From Leptasterias polaris (Eukaryota; Echinodermata; Asteroidea; Forcipulatida; Asteriidae): a stretch of 64,000 nucleotides of DNA. The notes under the pieces were generated by a model that saw only the letters and a list, made by a program, of their open reading frames with translations, was not told where the DNA came from and made no database searches. The DNA is taken from the NCBI GenBank assembly GCA_037783415.1, contig JAZGTN010000212.1:372001-436000 (forward strand), read 5' to 3'. Positions 1 to 12,374 of this stretch are shown piece after piece. Numbering within the stretch: the first letter of the stretch is position 1; each line of letters opens with the position of its first letter. The position numbers and the translations under genes were made by a program.

Positions 1-2
1 CA

Positions 3-199
3 ATTTCATGGCTCTGCTTACCGCCAATTTCTGCGCTTGCGATCACCATTCTCTGCTTACTGAGCAAGCGCCTAATTTCTGTGCTAGCTGTGTAAGCGTA
101 GAATGCCTAGTAACGTGGACTACGCAAGCGCACAAGCAAAAATTCCATGCTTGACGTAAGCGCGGAATTCCCTGCTTCCGGTAAGCAGAGCCATGAAAT
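3..199. repeat. Palindromic MITE-like element with 21-bp perfect terminal inverted repeats
   Basis: Bases 3-23 (ATTTCATGGCTCTGCTTACCG) are repeated exactly in inverse orientation at 179-199. The interior is a weaker palindrome rich in AAGCGCA motifs. The same terminal sequence introduces the 62-bp satellite near 41.37 kb. No coding capacity. Confidence 0.8.
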
Positions 200-496
200 C
201 AGGCTCTGATCATGCTTACCATTAGGACTGATACTTCGATCTTTTAGGGGCAAGGTAATTTTCCTTAATAATACTCTGAGGGAAATTTTACATGTCTACA
301 TCTGAAGGAGCACCAAGGCAATGATGAGAAAATAGCCTCAATTGCCTGCATGTACCACTACAAATATAATCTAACAGTTTGGGTGCCGAGCCACCACATG
401 GTGTTGCAAACCAGTAGCGAATCTGTCAAGTCAAGATAAATAATCAGAAATTATTCAAATTTAAACATGTGTAATGTATTTAAATAGGTTATTTAC

Positions 497-641
497 CTCT
501 GCAAGACTCAAAACATTTGTGTGATCCATGTTGAGCTCTGCGGGTACCGACTGAACAAGATACCGGCCATCTTGTAGTCTGTGTAGAGCGAAACCGTTAC
601 CTAGGATACGTAACTTCTTAATGGCTCTCATCATATCATCT
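497..641 (-). CDS. SNF8: SNF8 coding exon 4
   Basis: Acceptor CACCAG, then DDMMRAIKKLRILGNG and QSVPAELNMDHTNVLSLAE, ending at donor GTAAAT. Phase 2 in, phase 0 out. The SVPAELNMDH core is the most strongly conserved SNF8 signature in the window. Confidence 0.95.
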
Positions 642-3600
642 CTGGTGATTGTAAATGACAAAAGATTAGTTGCAACTTAATTTTATTTTGTTTCAATAAA
701 AATTACATTCAGAAATCATTAGTCATCACACAAGCGTGAGTGGAAAATGGGAAAATATAGCACTTCTGTGTCCCCTATCCATTGATGATCCTAACCCCCC
801 TACCTACTTACAGACTGACATCTTGGGCCTGTTTTGTCCTTCCTCTTGTAGCTCTCACTTTACTAAGGAGTTCTTCCAAGCTTAGCAATCCTCCGTTCCG
901 ATGTTGCGTTGCTAGACACACCTCAATAATCTGAACTCCCAATTCGTAGTAGAAATCGCCTACTCCAAGCATTTCTGACCAAAAACCTTTCCCAGCTTTT
1001 GAGAAAAAAGAACACAAATTAATATGCAGTAATACATGTACAATACAAAACAGTAAACCCCCAAGGAACATACCAGCCTTCACCTCTCGCCCTTCCAAAA
1101 GAAACCCCCCAAATTAAAAAATGCAAATAAATAAACAGACAAACACAGCAACAACATTTTCCCCACTTTTTGTGTTTCACCAATTTGTTTTTAATGCAAC
1201 ACTGTTGACTGTAGCAGTGAGAAATTTCAACACATAAATTTTGAGATGATGTCTGATTAACATTATTCCAAAACGTCAACTGAATCAAAATTATAGAAAA
1301 TTGAACATCTAGAATGCTGCGCTCAATAGACCCTTCCCTTGAAATATGCTAATTACATTCACGCATGCGTACAGACACTGTTGGTTGGCAAACGCCATAG
1401 AGATGTGCACTAAGCAGACGCACAAGCGCGTCTGCGTCACGCCACCATCAGACCCATACAAAAAGGTGCGCTGTTCAATCATTTTGCCAACCAAAGTGTT
1501 AGTGCGCACGCGTGCAATTTACATATTTCCTGGGAAGGGTATATTGGTGTGTGTCTGCTGTGCATGCCCTCTAGTCTGCTGTGGGCATTGAGTATCAATA
1601 TCATGTGACATGCCTGTAGGGTAAAGTGAGGCCGAATCCAAATTGGCAGCTACGACTACAAGTACACCAGGCTTCAATTTTTGGAAAAACTAACAAGACT
1701 ACAGGGCTTGTAGCTCAAATCGTTTAATGGACCAGAAATTATTTCACACGATCAGAATCTAAATGAGTTGAACAAGCGCTAAGAAAAGATCTCGATTATC
1801 TTACATTGTAAGTGTACTTCAATACTCAACAGAATTGAAGATATCAGATTCATAGTCATTTTCATAATTTTTTTAATATTACATGTACACAATGAGGTGT
1901 TTTATTCAATCGAGAAAAAAACAAGACGTGAGTTTAATAGCCCGACGCTTTAATCACCGGACTCCGGACTGTGGTCCAGTGTTAATTTCAAAGCTCTGCA
2001 ACAGCCACGACTATGGCTATTAGAGAGTGTTGCTAAGGACATCCTATACTTCAACGCATGATGAAGCAGCCATATAGCCGTAGCCATAGCAGCCAGAACA
2101 GACACAGCCTTATTAAACTGATCAGCTAGTGGGAAAATTCGCCAAACAGTGAGCAAGTTCAAATGCGCCCCATGGTTAACCAAAGGTCGACTATTTTGAC
2201 CCTAACCCAGGCTGGTCAACCATTGGTTGACTACTGTGGTCGGCCATTCGGAACCAGCCTCAGGATCATGGTTTCTTCCATGGTCTCGATAGCCTTGTTC
2301 CATGCTGCCGTAGTGTAAAGCACAGAAGGGAACCAGTGACACTATAGCAAAAAGGCGGGAGAAGGCAATGGAAATGTTGAATACCGTAGCGATGGTTGAC
2401 TAGACTTCCAAACGAGTTGTTAGAGCGAGTACATCACTGCGCATGTACGTTGCTAGTCAGTGGTCAATTACATGTGGGCACTCGAACTTGCTCTAAAATG
2501 GCAGAGAGCAAGAATTGCCTCTAAAAGCATACGTACTGATAACTACACACACTGCAATCTCTGGGGTTTTTTTTTGTGGTCAAAACACGAACTTACAAGC
2601 CAGTGGGTCTACTCCGATCGTTGCACACATCTCTTGAAACTGCATTCTGAATTCTGGATTACGTTTGATATCGTTCTTATGGCTCGTTGCAAACTCCTCA
2701 AGGTTTGTGCGGAATGCTTCCAGCATCTTAGACATCTGGCTGAGCTGATCTTCAGCAATCTCGCTTCCTTTGTCTTTATACTTGGCCTTGACGGGAGAAT
2801 AAAAAGGCTTCACAGATAAGGTTGGTCTCGCAATCTCACCTGTACTTTTAAAATGTAAATTTCATCCGAGAAAACATACACATCATGGTACTGGGTAAGA
2901 GCATTTCTAAGATGCTCCAACTTACAAGTTCTGCTTTTTCATTGGTTGTGTCCAAACTAAGGGGTTACTTGGGTGAGATGCATCAAATTCTTGTCATAAT
3001 GAGGGACTTACGAATTTCAGCTTCTGTTCCCTATGATACATGTACAGGTGTAGGTGTGTTACTTAAATCCCAAGCCAGAACAAGAACATTGCGCTTATAA
3101 ATTGTCCCAGTTTAATGATTCTCTACAATGTTTTACTAAAAAAGTACAATATGTATAACTACACAGTACTTATGATGTCTCTACACAGCCCACTATGACT
3201 ATTGACTATGATGATTATGATTATTGATCAATCATGCATACCAGCCAGCATGCAGTGTCTAGCCCATGCAGGACAAGTTACAATACAACAAGTACCACCA
3301 TAGAGAAGTATAATTTAAATAAAACAAATATGAGGGAGAACTTCATTTTAAAGCTTTCTTTCTTGGCTACATGAAAGCCATTACGGCTATAATTCTGTAT
3401 CCTGCCATCACTTTAAATCTCACTAAATTTAGGCAAAATTAAATCCTTACCTGTCCAGAAATATAGCAGAAGGAATGACAGAATGTATGTTTACAAGAGA
3501 TGCACAGCCCTGGCACTTTGAACTACAAAGTGTCAAAATCATGAACAAATAAGCTATTTTCGAACGCTGCTTGCTTCACTCCATTTTAGTTCCTTCGGGC

Positions 3601-4163
3601 ATGAGTGCGTGAAAGTTCCGTCCGCGCGATGAAATGTGCGCTTAAATTTTCCTTTTTAAACTAAAGGTCAAAATTTAGCGTTTTAGCTACCAGTACCAAT
3701 ACCTCACAAGGAATATTACAAAAAGGGAAATGAACTATGAATCTGATGAGTATGAAGTCCAACTTCCATCTTTAACAAATCAAATAAATCCCATATTTAG
3801 TAGTTTATTTTAATTTAAAAAAATATATAAAATAGTTATAATATTCCATAAGTTAAAAAGTGGTGGCAGGATACGGATTTTTTTCTGCTGTTACTTGCTG
3901 ATACCACTTATACTGTACAACTCAGGAGTAGTACTATTTCCATGACTAAGCTAAAATAAAGCAAAACTAAAGCACTTTGTGCAGTTGTCCGCTGCATGCA
4001 TTTGTGCATTGGCCATTTTTGCATTGCATATGGCATTGGCACATTGATTGAATTTTACCATGCAAAATTGCAAGGAACGAACAAATCAACTCGACTAGTT
4101 CTACACACATACCTGTGCCAATTTCCGTTTATTTATTGCTCCTAACCCTGCTGCACGTCTCAT
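497..4163 (-). CDS. SNF8: ESCRT-II subunit SNF8 (VPS22/EAP30), 5' part of gene, runs off left edge
   Basis: Join on the minus strand: 4163-4113, 2786-2597, 995-812, 641-497. The four exons join in frame (phases 0, 1, 2, 0) to give the first 190 residues of a protein that is about 258 residues in vertebrates. SNF8 is the winged-helix core subunit of ESCRT-II, which acts on endosomal membranes in sorting ubiquitinated cargo into multivesicular bodies. Family stretches seen include AEDQLSQMSK, NPEFRMQFQEMCATIGVDPL, GFWSEMLGVGDFYYELGVQI, RDDMMRAIKKL-like and QSVPAELNMDH. The N-terminal MRRAAGLGAINKRKLAQ matches the usual basic start, and the Met codon is the first in that exon. The last one or two exons (C-terminal winged helix) would lie left of base 1; nothing coding was seen in 1-490. 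Identification is from remembered family sequence, not a search. Confidence 0.95.
812..995 (-). CDS. SNF8: SNF8 coding exon 3
   Basis: Starts after acceptor CAAAAG and completes a Ser codon (S-GKGFWSEMLG). It ends QAQDVSL before donor GTAAGT. It contains the first part of winged helix 1, with EVCLATQHRNGGLLSLEEL. The loop RATRGRTKQAQDV is slightly longer than the vertebrate version as I recall it. Phase 1 in, phase 2 out. Confidence 0.93.
1329..1542. repeat. TIR MITE (CCCTTCCC ends), copy 1
   Basis: The left end CCCTTCCCTTGAAATATG and right end CATATTTCCTGGGAAGGG are inverted repeats. Inner arms also pair (GTTGGTTGGCAAACGCCAT against the AATGATTTGGTTGG region). A second copy lies inverted at 8698-8910. 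Translations in this interval are incidental. Confidence 0.75.
2597..2786 (-). CDS. SNF8: SNF8 coding exon 2
   Basis: Begins after acceptor TCAAG with AKYKDKG and ends in ATIGVDPLA plus one base before donor GTAAGT. It covers the N-terminal helical region that packs into the ESCRT-II core. Phase 0 in, phase 1 out. Confidence 0.95.
4113..4163 (-). CDS. SNF8: SNF8 coding exon 1
   Basis: Seventeen codons, start ATG at 4163-4161, donor GTATGT at 4112-4107, phase 0. It encodes the basic N-terminal helix MRRAAGLGAINKRKLAQ. Too short to appear as an independent ORF; found because exon 2 needed a phase-0 partner upstream. Confidence 0.9.
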
Positions 4164-6126
4164 CTTCTGTTGTAGCTTGACAAAAATTCGAGAAATTTTG
4201 ACAAAATCTGATGATTTGTGGGCAAATTCAGTTTCCTCACAACTTCACGATCCCTCATTGACCGAGGACAGCTAGAGGTCATGTCAACATTAACAAAGTC
4301 TGACGGCTGTTTGACGTACCTTTAATAAGAAAGTATATTCTTCCCCAAGCTGGATAATCGGAGTGAAGAATAAAATTGAATAATTGAGTACAAACCTTTG
4401 CGCTCATAGGCACACAAAACTACATTTGTTTGACAGCAATGTGTTATTGTTTTTTAACTTTTAGTATTAAAATGGTTCATGCAACAGTTCCTATAATAAA
4501 TCTGTGGTTCTTTTCTTACCAATTGAGGGCGCACTCATTTCATTTTGAAACAAGCGAGGGCGCACCACACTAAATAAACTCCCATAGGAACCAATGCTAA
4601 ATGATAAATATTCAAAAATACTCAAAAAATCGTGAAAGTCTCTCAGCCTCTTGAAAACCAATCAAACATATTTTCGGACGACTGAACTTCAGAATTCTTT
4701 TCAATTTTTGCCAGGTCAGCCCTTTGGAATTTTTGCTAACTACCCCAGAAGAAAAAAACGCGAACATTTGTTTTCTTCCAAAACCGACTTGCTGCCAGTT
4801 TTCGTGAAGCACTTCTCCACTTTCCCGGTCAAATAGGGCCAACTTTAACGCCTAAATTTATCAAGTCTCCTCAAAAGTTGAAGCACAGAACCCCCAGGTT
4901 GTGATAGATTATTATATTTACACAATCTATTAATTGCATGACCCCTCAAAACGTTGTAATTAAAAATAAGTTGTGGGTTTTGGCGCATGAATTCTGGCTT
5001 ATTTGGTGTGGTGCGCCCGCGAACGTGCGCATAGACGGTAGCCACAGTCACTTCGGCACCTCGAAAACTGCGGCACCAACAACACTTCCAAACTCGGCAC
5101 CAACAACACTTCCAAACTCGGCACCTACGGACTCGGCGGCATCTAGCAAACTCGGCACATGCACATACCAATTCGGCACCCATACCAGTCACAAAACGGC
5201 TGATTTACTGAGTGGTATATATATATAGTTCAGTCCCACCGCAGTAGCCAACATTCCGAAATACTACTCACTGATTTTGCTGTGACATACATGTTGTTAC
5301 CAAACATTCACCCTTGAACCATCTTGAACCCACTCCCCGAAAGGCCAGTGAAGCCTGCTGTTGGTGACAATTAACAGAAATGCTGAAGAGAAGAGAGAAA
5401 GTCTTACTGTTTTTTCTTCGATTTCTCAACATGGTCGGATTTTTATGATTCAAAATTGCTTTCATAATAATATTTAACCCTTTTCCCCAATACTTCACAT
5501 TATAAACGTATACCAAGAACCTGTGTCGGCAAACTCACATCATGCAGTGACACCCTGAACCACCTGTTGACGACTCATGATTAACTTTTGATTGAAGAAA
5601 GATCGTGTTCGGAAACTGTTCATTCTCAAACCAGTGAAAACCTGGTCATAGGGGCTCATACCTCCATGCATGACTTTGTCTGCTTTTTTATGTGATTCAT
5701 GTTTTAGGCCAATGTTTTTTTAGTGCTTATTCACATAGTTAACACAACATAAACTTATCTTGTTGATGATCCAACGTGGATCAGTCTCGCGACTGATGAT
5801 GGATGAATTTCGTACTTTTAGATTTGGACACCTTTGTATCGATGTAGTTTTGTTTGACTAAAAATACCGCAAATTCTTCGGTTACGTAAACTACAGTTGC
5901 ATTCCTTAGATGTATCCCCAAATGTTCATAATGATTATGCTAGTCTAGGCCTAATTCGGTATTACACTGTACTACTGACAAAAGATCGGATAGCTCCGCG
6001 AGGTGCAAGACTAGGGAACTTGGAGCTCCCCTTACGGTTGGACGAACATGTGTTATGACTGGGTGTCACGACGCTAAAGCAAATATTTTGTTATATAATT
6101 CATAGAATGGTCAATGTCTGCACTAC

Positions 6127-6294
6127 CTCCATGGTCTGCACTGATCTATTGTTGTATTCAAGGAGTTGCCGAATGAAAAGGCGTCCAGTGCATACTTCAC
6201 ATTTCAGTACGAGCTCTCCATCTTGCGTCTGCTGACCACACACGCGCATAAATGCACGTAATGTCGAACGCCGTTCTAGGCCTACCCCGCTCAT
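6127..6294 (-). CDS. Weak candidate 5' coding exon, unknown product
   Basis: An open frame begins ATG-AGC-GGG at 6294 and reads MSGVGLERRSTLRAFMRVCG, then a Cys pair (KCEVC) and FIRQLLEYNN. It could leave at a GTAGTG donor after SVQTME. A possible phase-0 partner is an open stretch ending in a stop at 5274 (QASLAFRGVG to VTTCMSQQNQ). Together they would give only about 85 residues. STLRAFMRVC loosely recalls the start of TEN1, but this may be chance. No family is assigned. Confidence 0.2.
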
Positions 6295-6820
6295 GTCTCA
6301 ATTTTATCCTAAAATTCACTATTCCTACTGAAGAGGGACACGGTGCATCTTTTCGGATACATGTTTAGTTTTTAAAAACTTTAAAGACTATTGACGAAAG
6401 GTTTGATGTCATTCCAACGTGAAATAGGAGTCCATTTCCATGAACAAACATGAAGAAAGCTAGATTGTTCTGGGTGGACAAGGCAAAATTGGCTTTGAGC
6501 AACTTGATCCTAATTCGGCGATTGAAGCGCTTCAAGAGGCCGATGAGTTGGTAGCAGAACGCAAAAAGAAGACCCGCATCGTCAACGGCAGCAACTTTGG
6601 CTGGTTGGTTGGGTGGTGATCGCGAAGATGGGGAAGAATGGTAACGCAAACCTAACTGCAGAGCAGCAAAAGACCGTCAGCACTGAAGATGAAGAGGCAT
6701 TGAATGACCTAGATAGCCAAAAACACAAGAGACGAGATTCTCAGTAACATGCGTCTCACTATACATTGCTTCTTCCTGACCGTCGGCTTTGTCGAGGTAG
6801 GCCTATACACGTACTATATC

Positions 6821-7760
6821 AAACCATTATTCGGCATGAGAGGTCTTGCTTGTGTATACCAAGTTGATTAATTTGGTGGTAGTAGTAACCCTAATTCGTG
6901 GTCATTCGTGGCCGCTCGCCTCGCCTATACAAAATCGTCACAGAAACGAAACTAACAGTAACACGGGACGAGAGCCCTTGAGATGGGCTTTCCATTGGTA
7001 ATAAGACTTGTCAAAATCCAGTATTATTCTGAGGGTGATTTGACAGTCTTTAGTTTTTTTTCTGTCTTACAGCTATGTGCACAAAAATCCCCTTGAACAT
7101 GCTTTTGAGGAGTATTATGAGTATCCAGTAATCACTTACTGTTCATTTCCGGTCTGAAGATGGCGCAAAGTGGCCATAATGTTTTAATTTTCGGATGCAG
7201 GAATATCTATGGATGATTCAGGTACAAGTGATGTCTCTCTAGCATGTTTAGTTCGGGATTGTCAAACATAGTGCAGATTATTTTTCAAACCGTTATTCGG
7301 CATGAAATGTATACCTATAGCCCAAGTTGATTAATTTGGTGGTGGTAGTAACCCTACCTGCTGGCCGCTTGCCTCACCTACACTAAATCGTCACAGAATC
7401 GAAACTATACACGAGAAAAGAGCCATTGAGTTAGGCTTTCCTTTGGTATACAACTTGTCAAAATCTAGTATTATTCTGAAGGTGATTTGACCGTCTTTAG
7501 TTTGTGTTTTACTCTCTGACAGCTCTGTGTACAAAAATCCCCTTGAACATGCTTTCGATGAGCATTCCGAGTATCCCCAATTACTGTTCGTTTCCGGTCT
7601 GAACCATAATGTTTTAATTTTCGAATGCAGGAATATCTACGGATGATTTATGTACAATTGTTATGTCTCTCTAGCATGCATGATTAGTTCAGGAGTTATT
7701 GTAAAACATAGCGCAGATTATTTTTCAAACCATTATTCGGCATGAAAGGTCTTGCGTGTG
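6821..7760. repeat. Tandem duplication, two copies of about 440-466 bp plus a partial third
   Basis: Copies start at 6821, 7287 and 7727 with the shared opening AAACC(A/G)TTATTCGGCATGA. They share internal landmarks such as CAAGTTGATTAATTTGGTGG, the CTAGTATTATTCTGA-like block and GCAGGAATATCTA. Divergence is moderate, so this is not a recent duplication. Confidence 0.8.
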
Positions 7761-7874
7761 TTAACATTTCGAGGTAACGAAATGATTTCGAGGGGACGAA
7801 ATAACATTTCGAGGGGACGAAATAACATTTCGAGGGAACGAAATAATATTTCGTGGTAACGAAATAGTATTTCT
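7761..7874. repeat. Short tandem repeat of about 21-22 bp, each unit palindromic
   Basis: Five or so units of the form ATTTCG-AGGGGA-CGAAAT. Each carries its own inverted ends ATTTCG and CGAAAT. It begins where the third partial copy of the 6821 duplication stops. Confidence 0.8.
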
Positions 7875-7953
7875 TTTAGGGGCTCCGTATATATTTGGAA
7901 CTGGTCAATTAAATACGCACGACCAATAACGAGACTTTTCTTTAGGGTAATAC

Positions 7954-8118
7954 AATACACCGATCCATTAAGCCACGCCCATTTCTCATTGACCAATCAC
8001 AACCGCGAAATCTGATCACCATTTGAGCCGTTTGGTGATCTTTGCACTAATGTGATCGGGTTTCGCGGCTGTGATTGGTCAACTCGTAAGGAGGCGGGAC
8101 TTAATGGATTGATCTATT
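7954..8118. repeat. Long-hairpin MITE (CCAATCACAACCGCGAAA family), copy 1
   Basis: Two arms of about 65 bp face each other: left ATCCATTAAGCCACGCCC...GACCAATCACA, right TGTGATTGGTCAACTCG...TTAATGGATTGATC. The centre is GTTTGGTGATCTTTGCACTA. A near-identical copy sits at 62875-63041 and a partial right arm near 10690-10725. Confidence 0.85.
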
Positions 8119-8364
8119 ATTAGTAGCTTAGGGAGATGACGAAGATTTGTATGGGTTTTAAAAAGTGCTTGTAAGTCACAGGAGGGGAAGCTTCTATTAA
8201 AATGGCAAATCCACACCCACGGAAACTATTTTTAAGGAAAATTTGAGTTTGAACAATTAATTCCTTAATTTATTAGAATGTTAAATGATGTACATCTTGA
8301 AAACAAGTTCAATAGACCAAGACCACTTTATAATAACACACACACAGGCGTATCATTAATCACC

Positions 8365-8552
8365 CTTTATACTTCAAGGGAAAGCATATCATTGTGTTTG
8401 CGCGTCTGCCCAGTGAACAATGGTGTTTGCATTGATCTCCATTAATTTGGTCAATATTAATATAATGAAGATTATGGGCGTTTGCCAACCATAAGTGTCT
8501 GTACGCCTGCGTGAATTTAATTAGCCTTCGTGGGCAAGGCTTATTCCCTTAC
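8365..8552. repeat. Diverged copy of the CCCTTCCC-type MITE
   Basis: The left part (CTTCAAGGGAAAGCATATCA) and right part (GCGTTTGCCAACCATAAGTG through AATTTAATTAGCCTTCGTGG) match the arms of the elements at 1329 and 8698. The centre is disrupted. Confidence 0.5.
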
Positions 8553-8697
8553 GCACCACGTGCATCTCTCCGACCAGTGATGTAGAGCGCAACGCAAGCT
8601 AAAGTCTGTGCCAACGATCGACTGCGAGCATAAAAGTGTCTTACGCTATACCACAGGGCATCAACCATTGATGATCAATGACGACATAAACACAACA

Positions 8698-8910
8698 GAC
8701 CCTTCCCGTGAAATATGTACATTGCACATCGTGCATGAACACTACTGGTTGGACAATGAGGACGCATCGCACCTTTTTGTATTGGACTGATGGTGGCGTG
8801 ACCCGCACTTGTTTGTGCGTGCATAGTGCACAACTCTATGGCGTTTGCCAATCAAGAGTGTATGTACGCATGCGTAATGTAATTAGCATATTTTTTATGG
8901 GAAGGGTATA
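8698..8910. repeat. TIR MITE (CCCTTCCC ends), copy 2, inverted relative to copy 1
   Basis: The ends CCCTTCCCGTGAAATATG and TATTTTTTATGGGAAGGG pair. The inner block GCACCTTTTTGTATTGGACT is the reverse complement of the block near 1450-1470. Confidence 0.75.
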
Positions 8911-11673
8911 GCATGTTACCTTTGTTTACAGAAATAGTTACATTGTACATTCTAATGTAATTCCTGACTGGCAAGATACTACACTGGCCATATGGGAAAA
9001 TTTACATTGTGTGTCATAATTTTCACATAAATTCAAGAGTTACAAAAGCAACAGCTGTACAGCTTTTGAGATGTCCCCCCTTTCTTCATATCAAAGGTTG
9101 AGAAAAATTAGACAGTGCAATCTCTTTAAAACATAAGATTTATTGTATTCTTCCATTGAGCTGCGTACAAACTGTGCCTGCAGGAAGTCCAGGCTCTGTG
9201 GCTCTTTTGTAAACATGTGATGTCACAGGTCACATGGTCCATATTGAGCTATTAGTATTACTGGATTGGTCGGTATTCACAGTAATACATGAGTTCCACA
9301 CCGAGTGGTAAATAAACTGTCTGTGACGGTTCTGTGCCATTGGATTGGTAATACAGACGTGCTGGGATGGGACAATTTATTTTGTTGTTAAAATATTATC
9401 CCTTTTCAGCAACTCGATTTCAGTCTGAGTAAGACAATCATTTCTAAGGTTGGGTTAACTGTAAGTTCTTTTAAAAAAATGTTTTTAAAGAGTGCGACAT
9501 TACGTTATTATTGTTAAATTAACAACCGTTTGGTAATATCTAGGTTTTTGTTTGTTGTGGATTATGACTACGATTCCGTAGTGTAGTGATCATCACGTTC
9601 GTACACGGTAAAGATGGAATATTTTACGAACTGTTAAATCATGTTTCAATCATAGAAAATACAATTTTATTCACAACGTTTTCTGCTTTGTGTAGAACTC
9701 TAAAATGGACATAGTTTTAAAAGGGTTAGTTTCAAGTTTTGACCACGACATTTGAAATCAGTATTTGGAAAGCTTTCTATTTTAATTCATTCTTCTTTTT
9801 TGCAAAATTTGATGCCTAGTTTTCACTCATACTTTTTTAACCCCCAGAAATTCATCAATGATTTTGTTTTTCACTTTAACCTTGGTGCACACAATGTATA
9901 GTTTAGCAAAATCTGTTTGCAGTTAAACCCTTCATATTTCCCTAATGGAAGACTCACATCTACGGCTTGATGACAGTTATTGCGCATCGTGTCATCTCGC
10001 CTATTAATCAAGTCAAGTCACGCTTCCTCGGCAAATTCTTAAAGGAAACCCACGCCTAAGGTTTCATCGTTCAGTCTCTTCATTTTTACGACGGTTTGTT
10101 AAAAACACTCTGTGGCGGTTAATTTTTTTGGCCGGTAGCAACGATAAAACAATTAGTGTCTTTTCTTTTTCCCGTTACTAACGAGGCCGTTTCCAAATTG
10201 ACGGCTTCGGCCAGTGGCTTTTGCTGAAAATTCCTATTTTTTTCAATAGCCAGCCGTAAGCAAGGTCGTTGATTTTAAACACGGCCTAATATCGCGTTTA
10301 CCCGTGAGAGAGCGTACAGTCGGGTAACTTAAATGTGTACAGACGTCTACATAATGTCTTGTGTTCGTGGAATGAAACAAAGCGCGTGCGTTCTATACTT
10401 TTATTTACAAAACTACACAACAACAGCAAAACAATCTAAAAGAGGTTATGGCATCAGTAGCCCTCTGGCCCAAAGAACTTTTCAAAGGGGTGAAAAAAAG
10501 AAGACTTGACATGTGAAAAATTCAACTTAAAAAGTACCCGGTGATGTAAATCATGTCATAAACGCTGATGCAGTTTTTATTTGGCTCCAAAGAAAACACC
10601 AAACACTACCCCCAAAAACCCATCCCCAGCAAGCACCCCAAGTAAGACATGTCTTGCCAAGGGTCGTCAATTGTCCTGCCCGATTGGGAGTTCTCCAAAG
10701 AGGCGGGGCTTGATGGTTTAATCCTTTAACCCGAAACCTATACTGGGTCTCAGAAGCTCAGAAATTGTTTCCATTAGAAAGTGTACGTTTTTAGCAGCTT
10801 TGTAAATGTTGTGGGCCAGGTTACATGGAGGTTATCACAGCATGTGAGGAGGTTGAACAGCTAAGCATGGGTGAATTCTGAGGACCCGATGGGGAGTTTT
10901 TCTCACAATGTCTTCGTGCTTGAGTAGTGACACTTTATCGTCCGGTCGGGAATTCGGTGTATATATTTAAAGCATAGCAATGCTGACAAACCATTCATTA
11001 GTTCTGATTATGTTTATTTCATCTCGGCAGTGAAACATGAAATTCCTTCTTATGATTGAAGACTTGGTTCTTACGTCATAATCCTCTGGATTCCAAGAAA
11101 GAACGTTTTGTTTCACTTAGTAATTATAATAACCAGAATGCCTCACTGATCGAACCACCGATGTAAAATTGCTATTTAATGTTGTAAATAAAAGGAGTTT
11201 GAATACCTTATTCGAAATCAAAATGAAAGCTTTGCAAAATGGTGATGCGCCATATTTGTTATTTGTATGTGGGGCGCCCTCTACTGACGATCATTGCAGA
11301 AAACTTTCGATGCAACACATCTTTCATAGAAGTAACACAAGCTTTAAATGATCAATATTAGAAAATGTCAATTCCCCCAAAAAATGTAAAGATTTCAAAC
11401 TTGGTGAGAAAAAACTTGGAAACTGGCACTGACCTTTAAAATGTTGACCTTCATATTAAACTGTGTTAGACGGGGTTGTCGAACTCTGACGAAAAATATT
11501 CAACAATCGCTAGAATTAAACACCCCGGTTCAACCTATAAACACATTAGATCATCATTGCAATAGAAAATGGTTTCCGGATGGGACCATTTTGCGGTTAT
11601 GCTTATTACAAGTCGTATCAGCGCAGCTGCTGTGCCTTTATATATGTTTTTCATTTCCCGCCCACTGTTAAGT

Positions 11674-11770
11674 TGTTGAGTGCTACGGCCGAACGGTTTG
11701 GCGCGCTCACCGTGCGATTTGACAGATGAGCCGTTAGAATGTGTTGGTTCAAATCCCGACTACGGGGGCA
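11674..11770 (+). repeat. tRNA-like SINE head
   Basis: A block with an A-box-like CGAACGGTTTGGCGCGC and a B-box-like GGTTCAAATCCCGAC. Spacing resembles a tRNA, but the acceptor arms do not pair cleanly, so it is called a tRNA-derived SINE and not a tRNA gene. Confidence 0.5.
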
Positions 11771-12022
11771 TGATTTTTGCTTTCTTGAGTCAAGCTGAAT
11801 CGGTTCTTTTGGCATGTTCTAAGCACGTAATAATATCTTGCCAACATTGTCCCTACCTGGATCAAAGCAGGAAAGCGTAGCGGGGAACAGTTTTCAAAGA
11901 TTATGTATGATATCATGCAAAATATTGTGTGTATAAGCTGTTTTTTTTAACTAGGCTATTTTTAGATTGAAAATTTCATATATTTGACGGCTTTATAAGA
12001 CGTGACACTGTGTATAGGTTTT

Positions 12023-12374
12023 GGGCTCACCATAGCTGCTTAAGTACAAAAAGTAGTCACGCACAACATAAGTATTTTGTACCAGAATAGGATTACCATC
12101 CAATACCATACGTGTACCATCTGTGACTGGTATCCTGACCATTACCGCTTTGGCGCTTTTCAGTAATATTTTAAGCAATTTGTTCTGCATAAGCAGCAAA
12201 TTTGACACCGTCAGGGCTCAATTTTATAGAGCTGCATGCCGAAGCAAAAAAAGTAGCACAAAAAGGATGCTTACCAGAATAAGTCTACCCAAAATACAAG
12301 GCACGATATGTGACTGGTACCCTGCTCATATTAGCCTAGCAATATCTTCTGCTGAAGCAGAGTTCCATGAAATC
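12023..12374. repeat. Two adjacent copies of the CTCAATTTCATAGAGCTGC-type palindromic MITE
   Basis: Copy one spans about 12023-12205 and copy two about 12215-12374. Both contain the family landmarks AGAGCTGC, a CTTACCAGAATAAG-like block, GTGACTGGTA(T/C)CCTG, and a CTGCTTAAG/CAGAGTTCCATGAAAT-like end. Confidence 0.65.

Noticed and set aside
1..490. Remaining SNF8 exons
   Set aside because: No frame matching the C-terminal winged helix was found. The interval holds the MITE at 3-199 and AT-rich DNA.
2460..2819. Plus-strand 119-residue open frame
   Set aside because: It is the antisense shadow of SNF8 exon 2, which has family-level identity and proper splice sites.
4845..5192. Minus-strand 115-residue frame with VWKCCWCR repeats
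   Set aside because: Produced by a short tandem repeat (CCAACAACACTTCCAAACTC units) near 5085-5125; no splice or homology support.
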